The notes under the pieces were generated by a model. The model was not told where the DNA came from. It saw nothing but the letters and a program-made list of their open reading frames with translations, and did not search any database. Below are positions 33,087-39,242 of a stretch of DNA of 39,242 nucleotides, piece by piece. The translations under genes and the position numbers were made by a program. Source of the stretch: an uncultured Muribaculaceae bacterium. GTDB taxonomy: Bacteria; Bacteroidota; Bacteroidia; Bacteroidales; Muribaculaceae. The stretch is taken from contig CAJOFH010000024.1 in the NCBI GenBank assembly GCA_905233845.1, positions 1 to 39,242 on the forward strand, in the 5' to 3' direction. How positions within the stretch are numbered: position 1 is the stretch's first letter; every line of letters starts with the position of its first letter.

Positions 33087-34619
33087 TTAATCACTAGTGA
33101 TTTTCTTAATCCACTCAAACAGCTCGTCAAGGGCATAGTCGCCGCTGTGAGGGCGGTTCCAAGCAAGAAGGAAGTTAACGTTCTTGCCATTGTTTTGAAG
33201 TTTCAGTGCCAGGTTGATGGGAACAGTGAATGCAGTGTCACGGTCGCGTGCGCCATGCCTGATGTACCAATGCTCGGCAACGGTGCTCGCTCCATCATCT
33301 ATGTAGTTCATTGGGTTCATCAATGCCACGTTATGACGTACTACATCCGTTAGTTCTGTGCCAGCTGTGTTTGCTCCAAATTCGGTGAAGTTCACGCTGC
33401 TGCCCGATGAATCACCAAACAGCTCATTCTCGCCCGATGCTTTTTGGCCCGCCACGCCTTGGGTGTCAAAGGCGGGAGCCGTCTTCAGTGGCTGAGTCGA
33501 AACCACATAGTTGAGATAACGAGTCATGTCGAGATTAACGATATAGTCACCCACAGTTTTGCTGCCTCTCTGCATTGAGGCTGGACGCTGGCGTCCAAGA
33601 GGTGCTTTTCCTGCAGGAGAGTTCACTCCTCCGTTGATGGGAGGAGCTCCAAAACCGCTGTCATCGCTGAATTTGAAACCTATGCTGTCGGGAATCTCGG
33701 CTCCAGCATTCTTGGCAAGCTGTGCCGAGCGTATTATCTCGCTCTTGATGTAATTAAGGTAATTCTCCGACGTCAACAGGGTGCCGTCGGCAGCATGTAG
33801 ATTCATACTTTCGAGATAGGTGGGGTACTGAGCTTTGAGCTGGTCACTGATGGCAAGAATTTCAAAGTCGCCCTGCTGTCGGCTGTCGGTGCAGTTATAT
33901 AGCCATTCGTATGCCATGTCGGCATGTTCAAGGTCGATGATAGGGCAGTAGCACACGGCGGCGAATATATTGTCTCTAACTGGTGCCGCACCCATCGCAT
34001 CAAGCAAAGGCTCGTAGGCGCTGTTGTTGCCGGTGGTGCCTAAAAGTGCCGACATCGCTCCACCTGCGCTGGTGCCATCAGTGATAATCTTCTCAGCATC
34101 ACCAGGCAGCTCTCTGTCAAAGTAGCGGATATATCGGATGGCTGCCTTCAGGTCAAGAATCGCATTTGGAGCGCGGCCTGTGTAAATGACTTGTCCTTTC
34201 TTTAAGCCTGATTTCTTGTCGTTCTTGGGGATGTGTATGTTGGAATTGCGGCCGCGAGTGCCAGGAATCACCACAACCAGCCCTTCTTTTAGTGCACGAC
34301 CACTGGCATCACCAGCTTGTGGCTGCCCAGCACGTGATGCCATATAACCACCTACGTAGGTTCTGAGCAGGATGGGCGACTTGCTGGTGGCATTTTCGGG
34401 AACATAAACATTAAGGTACTGAAACATTGAATCCTCAATGTTTGTCACGTAATACAAGCGCTCATAGGCAATATAGTTTACTGTGCTTCCATCAGGCATC
34501 GTCATCGTGCGCGACTCACTCTTTGTGGGGTCAAAACGCAGTTGGTTGGATGTCTTGGGTGCAGCCCATGAGCAACCTATAGCCACTATTGCCAGAGTTA
34601 AAGTGATTATGTTTCTCAT
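33087..34619 (-). CDS. Subtype B tannase-like alpha/beta-hydrolase
   Basis: Secreted esterase-like protein of 510 residues with an N-terminal signal peptide (MRNIITLTLAIVAIGCSWAA). The nucleophile elbow is DGTSAGGAMSALLG (Ser184). Likely acid and base are in RHGARDRDTAF (Asp) and WNRPHSGDYALDEL (His). Early motifs YLNVYVPEN, TYVGGYMASRAG and VVVIPGTRGRN are those of subtype B tannases, which hydrolyse gallate or related phenolic esters. Whether this one acts on tannins, other plant esters or acylated sugars cannot be told. The Cys in the signal peptide is not in a convincing lipobox. It follows the LUD gene by 14 bp. Confidence 0.75.
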   Translation of the reverse strand: MRNIITLTLAIVAIGCSWAAPKTSNQLRFDPTKSESRTMTMPDGSTVNYIAYERLYYVTNIEDSMFQYLNVYVPENATSKSPILLRTYVGGYMASRAGQPQAGDASGRALKEGLVVVIPGTRGRNSNIHIPKNDKKSGLKKGQVIYTGRAPNAILDLKAAIRYIRYFDRELPGDAEKIITDGTSAGGAMSALLGTTGNNSAYEPLLDAMGAAPVRDNIFAAVCYCPIIDLEHADMAYEWLYNCTDSRQQGDFEILAISDQLKAQYPTYLESMNLHAADGTLLTSENYLNYIKSEIIRSAQLAKNAGAEIPDSIGFKFSDDSGFGAPPINGGVNSPAGKAPLGRQRPASMQRGSKTVGDYIVNLDMTRYLNYVVSTQPLKTAPAFDTQGVAGQKASGENELFGDSSGSSVNFTEFGANTAGTELTDVVRHNVALMNPMNYIDDGASTVAEHWYIRHGARDRDTAFTVPINLALKLQNNGKNVNFLLAWNRPHSGDYALDELFEWIKKITSD

Positions 34620-34633
34620 AATCGAAATAGTGA

Positions 34634-35272
34634 TTAGTATCCAAGATTCTCTCCCACGAGCACTACCACGTGACGATTACCATTGCGGCTGTTGCGAAGC
34701 AAGTGGATATAGCTGCAGATGCTCTCGGGACTGTTGCAGTTGTGGCACACACCATCTATCTGGCAAGGGGTTTTGATGTCAAAACGTTGTGAGTTGATGG
34801 GCGATGCTATGCTACGGGCGCGGGCTATCGCTGCCTCTACGGTTTGGGCCACCTTGTTGAGACCGATAATGAAGATTACCTTCTTAGGTCCCCAAGTGAT
34901 GGCGGCAACACGGTTGCCGTTACCGTCGATATTGACTATCACGCCGTCTTCCGAGATGGCATTGGCGCTGCTTAGGTACACGTCGGCTGTGAAAGCGCGT
35001 AGGTACATCTGCTGCTTCTCATCTGGATCTTCCACTACGTCGCGGTCAAGCACGTTGAGGGTGCCACGTTCTTTAAGGGCCTGGGGGAGCCCCATGTCAC
35101 GAACGGTCATCGATCCGCCCCACGTTACACTGCTGCCGTCGGCAATAAGCTCCATCACCTTTGCCACTGCCTCTTGAGCGGTGGGGCAGTAGTGCGCATC
35201 CATGTTGCGACGTTTCAGATTTTTTACCAGTTTCTCACCCAATAGGGCATTTCTTTTCTCTAATGGTGTCAT
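34634..35272 (-). CDS. LUD-domain protein (lactate-utilisation/YkgG-like family)
   Basis: Cytoplasmic protein of 212 residues. The LUD fold is seen in VTWGGSMTVRDMGLPQALK, FTADVYLSSANAISEDGVIV, NIDGNGNRVAAITWGPKKV and IIGLNKV. A four-cysteine tail, TPCQIDGVCHNCNSPESIC, is a known feature of this subfamily and may bind metal. The start is placed at 35272 (MTPLEKRNALLGEKL) because the 15 extra upstream codons are not conserved-looking. Its substrate is unknown: LutC proteins act in lactate oxidation, but the LutA/LutB partners are absent here. It is close to, and probably co-transcribed with, the tannase-like gene. Confidence 0.8.
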   Translation of the reverse strand: MTPLEKRNALLGEKLVKNLKRRNMDAHYCPTAQEAVAKVMELIADGSSVTWGGSMTVRDMGLPQALKERGTLNVLDRDVVEDPDEKQQMYLRAFTADVYLSSANAISEDGVIVNIDGNGNRVAAITWGPKKVIFIIGLNKVAQTVEAAIARARSIASPINSQRFDIKTPCQIDGVCHNCNSPESICSYIHLLRNSRNGNRHVVVLVGENLGY

Positions 35273-35319
35273 GATTATTATTGTTATTTGTTTGATTGAA
35301 AGCGTTATATTCTCCAATT

Positions 35320-35374
35320 AATGAATTGTACATTAAAATAGAGTGTGCATTAAGCATTATGAATTGTGCATTAA
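35320..35374. repeat. Short dispersed copy of the GCATTATGAATTGTGCATTA repeat
   Basis: GTGCATTAAGCATTATGAATTGTGCATTAA (split across 35345-35374) plus ATGAATTGTACATTAA upstream are built from the same words as the 48-bp array near lysS. The copy overlaps the 3' end of the LytTR regulator gene and supplies its last five residues and stop codon. Confidence 0.6.
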
Positions 35375-36046
35375 ATGATGTGCGTAAGCGCGACCCACTG
35401 GTATGTCAGAGCCACCAGTCAAAGTGAGCTGAGTGCGAGAGTAGCTTTCAATGCGATGCCTATGCACAATGTAGCTCTTATGAACGCGGACGAAGTGGTC
35501 GGCGGGAAGCAGTGCTTCGAGCGATTTCATACTCATTTGTGTGACAACAGGGCGGCTATCAATAGTGAAAATCTTTACATAATTGTCCATCGCTTGAACA
35601 TATAAAATGGATTCAAGCTTCACGTTAACATTCTTGTATTCTACCTTGAAGGTTATTTCGGTCTCCTCAAGGGATGGTGCAGCATTGTGATTCAAGAGTT
35701 TGATAGTCTGGCGCACCTTGGCAACGGCTTTCTCAAAACGCCCAAAAGAGAACGGTTTGTGGAGAAAGTCAATAGCGTTCAGATCAAAACCATCTACCGC
35801 AAACTCGGCATAGGCGGTAGTGAACACGAGCAGCGTACCTTGAGGTATCTCTTTGGCAAGGTTCACACCGCTCACCTCGCCCATTTTGACGTCAAGGAAA
35901 AGCAATTCAGGGTGAGTGCGTTTCACATGTTCAATGCCTACCAAGGGATTGGTAAATGTTTCAAGCTCAATGTCGCCCAGACGCTGACTGAAGTTTTTGA
36001 TTACCTCAAGGGCCATTGGCTCATCATCTATGGCTACACATTTCAT
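35357..36046 (-). CDS. LytTR-type response regulator
   Basis: DNA-binding response regulator of 229 residues. The receiver domain has CVAIDDEPMALEV, the phospho-acceptor Asp52 in LLFLDVKMGEVSG, FTTAYAEFAVDGF and DFLHKPFSFGRF (Lys). The LytTR output domain follows (YVQAMDNYVKIFTIDSRPVV, HFVRVHKSYIVHRHRIES). The start codon overlaps the kinase stop by 4 bp (ATGA), so the two are translationally coupled. The C-terminal LMHNS and stop are encoded by a dispersed repeat. The target genes are not evident. Confidence 0.93.
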   Translation of the reverse strand: MKCVAIDDEPMALEVIKNFSQRLGDIELETFTNPLVGIEHVKRTHPELLFLDVKMGEVSGVNLAKEIPQGTLLVFTTAYAEFAVDGFDLNAIDFLHKPFSFGRFEKAVAKVRQTIKLLNHNAAPSLEETEITFKVEYKNVNVKLESILYVQAMDNYVKIFTIDSRPVVTQMSMKSLEALLPADHFVRVHKSYIVHRHRIESYSRTQLTLTGGSDIPVGRAYAHHLMHNS

Positions 36047-37140
36047 GGTTTTTTATGATTTAGGTTGATAATCAATTTTACGTTAAATATATTGTCTTTC
36101 TCGTTTATGTCGAGACTATAGTTGCTGTCATAAATCAAATCTAAGCGCTTGCGGCTGTTCTCGATGCCTATGCCCACATGGGTGTTGTTACTGGGCTTGG
36201 TGCGAACAGGGTTGCTGGTTGTGAGAGTAAGAATTCCATCTTTCACCGTCAAGGTTATATCGATTGTGGTATCAACACTTGAACTCACTCCATACTTCAA
36301 CGCATTCTCCACAAAGGTGATAAGCAACATGGGTGCAATAGTTGCACCAGGTAGCTGTTTGTCGTTGTCATAGGTGAAATTCACTTTAGTGCAGTCGTTT
36401 AGGCGATGACGTTGGAGGTCAATATACTGTTGTAGATATTGAGCCTCGTTCTCTACGGCAACACTGTCCTGATTGGCGTTGGTATAGATATATCGCGTGA
36501 TGTCGATAAATTGCATGAAAGCATCCTCGGTTTTGGGGCTCTGGGTCACGACCATGCTGTACAAGGTGTTGAGGGTGTTGAACAGGAAATGAGGGTCGAT
36601 TTGGGCCTTGTAAAGCGACAACTCGGCCTTATTCTTGGCAACCTCAAGGGCCTGTTGACGGGCGCGTTGACGATAAAGCTCGCCAAGCAGACCCATAGCG
36701 CCGCTGAAGGTCATGACGATAACAAACAGGAACCACACTGCCTGCTGATGAAGACGGAACTTGGAAGGAGACATTGCACGGCGAGAAGCATCAACCATAA
36801 ATGGAGGTCTGTAGTGTCGACCAAAGGGAGATTCCATCTTGTAACGGCTTAACAGGTAGGTGATGGCAATCATGGCTGCAATCACGAGCAGTGCCCATAT
36901 CATGCGTCTGCGGTCGCGGAACAGCGATGGAACGGTGAACACGCGGTTGACAAAGTAGACGATGTAGAGCCATGCCACAAGCAGACACACAAAAAGCAAA
37001 TTGTTCTCAAGCCACCTCTCAATGGGTAGCAGATATATCATCACGGGGAGTAGCACAAGGCAGAAGAACAAGTCTATCCACTGTTGCACTTTCTTGCCGG
37101 CAATCGATTGTGTGGGCGCTTTATGTGTCGCTTTTTTCAT
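36043..37140 (-). CDS. LytS/YehU-family sensor histidine kinase
   Basis: Membrane histidine kinase of 365 residues. Four hydrophobic segments occupy residues about 20-155 (for example LFFCLVLLPVMIYLLPIE and MIWALLVIAAMIAITYLLS), with no large extracellular sensor domain. The His_kinase box is LYKAQIDPHFLFNTLNTLYS (phospho-His184). An HATPase domain follows with NALKYG (N box) and GIGIENSRKRLDLIY. It is the partner of the LytTR regulator (4-bp overlap). The signal is unknown; relatives respond to membrane or cell-envelope state or nutrients. Confidence 0.93.
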   Translation of the reverse strand: MKKATHKAPTQSIAGKKVQQWIDLFFCLVLLPVMIYLLPIERWLENNLLFVCLLVAWLYIVYFVNRVFTVPSLFRDRRRMIWALLVIAAMIAITYLLSRYKMESPFGRHYRPPFMVDASRRAMSPSKFRLHQQAVWFLFVIVMTFSGAMGLLGELYRQRARQQALEVAKNKAELSLYKAQIDPHFLFNTLNTLYSMVVTQSPKTEDAFMQFIDITRYIYTNANQDSVAVENEAQYLQQYIDLQRHRLNDCTKVNFTYDNDKQLPGATIAPMLLITFVENALKYGVSSSVDTTIDITLTVKDGILTLTTSNPVRTKPSNNTHVGIGIENSRKRLDLIYDSNYSLDINEKDNIFNVKLIINLNHKKP

Positions 37141-37170
37141 GTTATAATGTCGTTGTTATAGCTGAGAGTT

Positions 37171-37201
37171 CAAAATTACAAAAAAAACTTTAATGCACAA
37201 A
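37171..37201 (-). promoter_or_regulatory. Promoter of the sensor kinase / LytTR operon
   Basis: Minus strand: TTTG (37198-37201), 19 bp, TAATTTTG (37171-37178). The -33 element overlaps the end of the terminator hairpin at 37201-37236. Confidence 0.6.
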
Positions 37202-37236
37202 AAATCGCCAAAATGATTTCTCATTATGGCGATTTT
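37201..37236 (-). terminator. Terminator of the aminopeptidase P gene
   Basis: AAAATCGCCA and TGGCGATTTT form a perfect 10-bp stem, extended by AATGA/TCATT after one mismatch. On the minus strand it is followed by further T residues, and it lies 20 bp after the stop codon at 37257. Confidence 0.8.
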
Positions 37237-37256
37237 GTCTCTAATCACTAATTTAG

Positions 37257-38657
37257 TTAATTGCCAGCCATGAACTTCTCAATATCCTTGGGATGGTAAG
37301 GGATTATGTCTTTGCCAAGGAATCGGCAGCCATTGGCAGTAATCAGCACGTCATCTTCTATGCGGATGCCGCCAAAGTCCTTGTAAGTCTCAATCTTGTC
37401 GAAGTTGAGGAATTCAGCGCAGTGGCCTTTCTCGCGCCACTCGTCAATGAGGGCGGGAATGAAGTAGATACCTGGTTCATCGGTTACTACAAAGCCTTCT
37501 TCAAGCTTGCGGCCCATGCGCAATGCGTTGGTGCCAAACTGCTCAAGGTTGGGGCGGGTCTCGTCGTCAAAACCTACGTAAATCTGGCCCAAACCTTCCA
37601 TGTCATGTACGTCCATGCCCATCATGTGACCCAGACCGTGAGGCAGGAACAAGGCATGAGCGCCAGCGGCAACAGCCTCGTCAATATCGCCCTTCATGAG
37701 ACCCAGAACTTTAAGGCGCTCGGTCATCAGGCGGCATACTGCCATGTGTACGTCAAAGTATTTCACGCCGGGCTTAGCAATGTCTAGAACTAGGTCGTGA
37801 CAATCTTCTACAATGGTGTAGATAGCAAGTTGACGTTGAGTGAATTTGCCGTTCACAGGCATGGTGCGGGTGTTGTCGCTGCAGTAATGCTCAATGGTCT
37901 CGGCACCACAGTCACAAAGCACTAACCTGCCGTCTTCAAGCTCGGCCATTGATGGGCAGCCGTGCATGATTTCGCCATGTTGGGAGAAGATGGTGCCAAA
38001 GCTCACCTGAGCACCATAACTCTGAGCTATGCCATTGATTTGTCCGCCTATGTACTTCTCGGTAACGCCAGGTTTTATCAGGCGCATCGCTGTGGTGTGC
38101 ATTTTGTAACCTATAGCGCAGGCGCGCTCAAGCTCCTCTATCTCAAGAGGACTCTTTACCGAGCGCATCTTTACTACTGCTTTGATAAGCTCTAACGATG
38201 CAGCTTCTTTCTGCTTACTGGGGTGAATGTCAAGCAAGTCCATCAACTGAATCATAGTGTCATGACGGTAAGGAGGGAGGAAATGCACCTTTCGTCCTTT
38301 CTTAACAGCATCCTTTACCAGCTTCTCGAGATGTGACATGGGAGCAGTGTTTTCTACACCCACCTGTTCGGCCATGTCGGCTACGCTGTCAACCGAGCCA
38401 TACCACACGATATCCTCAATGTCGATGTCGTCGCCTATTAGCGTCTCTTTGCCACTGTCTACGTCTATTACACCCACCAGACCGTCACGTTTTTGGCCAA
38501 AGTAGTACAAGAACGATGAATCCTGACGGAAGGGATAGTAAGCATTGTTGGGATAGTTGTTTGGGGCTTCGTTGTTGCCCATCAGCAATATCACACCACC
38601 ACTCATGAGTTTCTTGAGCTCTTCGCGACGCGATACATATACTTCTTTATCAAACAT
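37257..38657 (-). CDS. Xaa-Pro aminopeptidase (M24B, aminopeptidase P)
   Basis: Dimanganese peptidase of 466 residues that removes an N-terminal residue preceding proline; cytoplasmic, no signal peptide. The N-terminal creatinase-like domain is followed by the pita-bread catalytic domain. Metal-ligand motifs are LVLCDCGAE, CSDNTRTMPVNG (Asp), FLPHGLGHMMGMDVHD (His), VVTDEPGIYFIP (Glu) and GIRIEDDVLI (Glu). Length and motifs fit PepP-type enzymes (E. coli PepP 441 residues). It is monocistronic, with its own promoter and terminator. Confidence 0.94.
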   Translation of the reverse strand: MFDKEVYVSRREELKKLMSGGVILLMGNNEAPNNYPNNAYYPFRQDSSFLYYFGQKRDGLVGVIDVDSGKETLIGDDIDIEDIVWYGSVDSVADMAEQVGVENTAPMSHLEKLVKDAVKKGRKVHFLPPYRHDTMIQLMDLLDIHPSKQKEAASLELIKAVVKMRSVKSPLEIEELERACAIGYKMHTTAMRLIKPGVTEKYIGGQINGIAQSYGAQVSFGTIFSQHGEIMHGCPSMAELEDGRLVLCDCGAETIEHYCSDNTRTMPVNGKFTQRQLAIYTIVEDCHDLVLDIAKPGVKYFDVHMAVCRLMTERLKVLGLMKGDIDEAVAAGAHALFLPHGLGHMMGMDVHDMEGLGQIYVGFDDETRPNLEQFGTNALRMGRKLEEGFVVTDEPGIYFIPALIDEWREKGHCAEFLNFDKIETYKDFGGIRIEDDVLITANGCRFLGKDIIPYHPKDIEKFMAGN

Positions 38658-38705
38658 AGTAGAATTGTTTTTATTGATTATTTAGTTCTTCATTTATTTA
38701 ACGCT

Positions 38706-38737
38706 CAAAATTACAATAATAACGCGACATGACCAAA
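38706..38737 (-). promoter_or_regulatory. Promoter of the aminopeptidase P gene
   Basis: Minus strand: TTTG (38734-38737), 20 bp, TAATTTTG (38706-38713), a full consensus match. The leader would be about 40 nt. Confidence 0.65.
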
Positions 38738-38848
38738 TTTTACTTCCACTTAATTCCTTTATTAACCTCTTTTGCTTCGCACCTCGTTTTTCAATATTGT
38801 TTATCAATAGCATCTCCCACTATTTTCGCGACAAAAACTCTACACCTT

Positions 38849-38881
38849 ATTATATATAATATAATGATTATATATAATATA
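38849..38881. repeat. AT-rich 15-bp direct repeat
   Basis: ATTATATATAATATA occurs at 38849-38863 and again at 38867-38881, 3 bp apart. It immediately precedes a copy of the hairpin repeat. Function unknown. Confidence 0.5.
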
Positions 38882-38900
38882 TGCCCGTCATGAACTACAA

Positions 38901-39000
38901 TTTTTTTTCAAAAAGTGTCCCACGCCATCCTGGGGGGTGTTGTTGTATTGCATCGCCGGCGCGGTGCACAATTTTCTCCTCAAAAAGCGTCCCGCTCCTG
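38901..39000. repeat. Dispersed copy of the 73-bp hairpin repeat, plus a partial copy
   Basis: TTTTTTTTCAAAAAGTGTCC, CCATCCTGGGG, TGTATTGCA and the hairpin CATCGC-CGGC-GCGGTG (about 38950-38966) repeat the unit seen at 2488-2735, 36 kb away. A diverged next half-unit, CTCAAAAAGCGTCCC, follows. The stem shows a T-G wobble where other copies have C-G or T-A. Reading frames across this region (38881-39207) are not considered coding. Confidence 0.75.
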
Positions 39001-39125
39001 CCGTGTCGGCATGTGTGGGGCTCCCCGTCCTCCCCTTCGGCTGTCCCAAACCTCCCTATCGCTGTCCATCTTCACCCCCAAAACCGAAAAAACGGCGTTT
39101 TTTTTGAAAAAAGTCGTCAAAAGAT

Positions 39126-39157
39126 TTTGCCATGTCAAAAACTGGTTGTAATTTTGC
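39126..39157 (+). promoter_or_regulatory. Strong consensus promoter near the right edge
   Basis: TTTG (39126-39129), 19 bp, TAATTTTGC (39149-39157), a full consensus match. Transcription would start near 39164 and run off the window. Confidence 0.7.
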
Positions 39158-39163
39158 ATCGCT

Positions 39164-39242
39164 TTTCGGCTCACGAGGACCCAGTCCGAGTTGAGCGGTT
39201 TTTTTGACGCCTTATCGACAGGGTCAAGAGGACACGGAAGGC
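39164..39242 (+). ncRNA. Candidate structured RNA, possibly the 5' part of an SRP RNA (truncated by window end)
   Basis: Directly behind a consensus promoter and without a plausible protein frame. GCTCA/TGAGC and GGAC/GTCC (about 39169-39198) form a stem with tandem G-A pairs and a CCA loop. The last 23 bases, GGGTCAAGAGGACACGGAAGGC with one base before, resemble the SRP RNA helix 8 tip (GGTCAG...CCGGAAGG). If so, the strand after the GGAA loop should read like AGCAG just past the window. The 5' arm is longer than in E. coli 4.5S RNA, so another small RNA is possible. RNase P RNA is excluded because the GGAAAGTCC core is absent. Confidence 0.35.

Noticed and set aside
33089-33102. Perfect 14-bp palindrome AATCACTAGTGATT at the end of the tannase-like gene
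   Set aside because: It lies within the last codons, has no T run or loop, and is short enough to arise by chance.
38881-39207. Open frame of 108 codons near the right end
   Set aside because: It begins in an AT-rich direct repeat, crosses the hairpin repeat and overlaps the promoter and RNA candidate, with no protein signature.
39164-39242. RNase P RNA as an explanation for GAGGACCCAGTCCGAG
   Set aside because: The near-universal GAGGAAAGTCC core is not present; the resemblance is limited to a short hairpin.

Overview
The window looks like chromosomal DNA of a gut-type Bacteroidales bacterium, probably Prevotellaceae or Muribaculaceae. The reasons are about ten close matches to the Bacteroidota promoter (TTTG, 19-21 bp, TAnnTTTG), lipoprotein signal peptides, BspA-type LRR_5 surface proteins, dockerin-like modules without a visible scaffoldin, a LytS/LytTR two-component pair and a type II glutaminyl cyclase lipoprotein. 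Genus-level assignment is not possible by eye. No tRNA, rRNA, transposase, integrase or CRISPR array was seen.

Layout. 1-475 is intergenic: a leftward promoter, a strong hairpin and a palindromic repeat element. 476-2179 (-) is a BspA/dockerin/FGE-like surface protein. 2180-3045 is a gene-free stretch with a hairpin-bearing 73-bp repeat array. 3046-8239 (+) carries PBP1A, nadB and glutaminyl cyclase. 8320-26567 is an exopolysaccharide locus: Wzx flippase, Wza exporter, Wzc-type tyrosine kinase, a Wzy-like polymerase, MBOAT acyltransferase plus SGNH protein, then an inverted pair (GT2 and a secreted beta-helix protein), two GT4 enzymes, a two-module BspA protein, and a radical SAM/SPASM protein followed by a Cps2T-like GT4. 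Then, mostly on the minus strand: ychF (26660-27760), a GH18-dockerin protein and an LtaS-like sulfatase-fold membrane enzyme (27956-30983), a 48-bp tandem array and lysS (31039-32991), a tannase-like esterase and LUD protein (33087-35272), a LytTR regulator and its sensor kinase (35357-37140) and an M24 aminopeptidase P (37257-38657). The last 585 bp have no gene: another copy of the 73-bp hairpin repeat, then a canonical promoter leading into a structured sequence that may be the 5' part of an SRP RNA cut by the window end.

How the genes work together. The 8.3-26.6 kb block has the flippase, polymerase, copolymerase/kinase, outer-membrane exporter, glycosyltransferases and acylation pair expected of a Wzx/Wzy-type secreted polysaccharide. 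No initiating phosphoglycosyltransferase is visible, so that step must be encoded elsewhere. The radical SAM protein and the beta-helix protein are the parts whose role in such a locus is least obvious. Several repeat families sit at gene borders; in two genes (lysS and the LytTR regulator) repeat sequence forms the stop codon and last residues.
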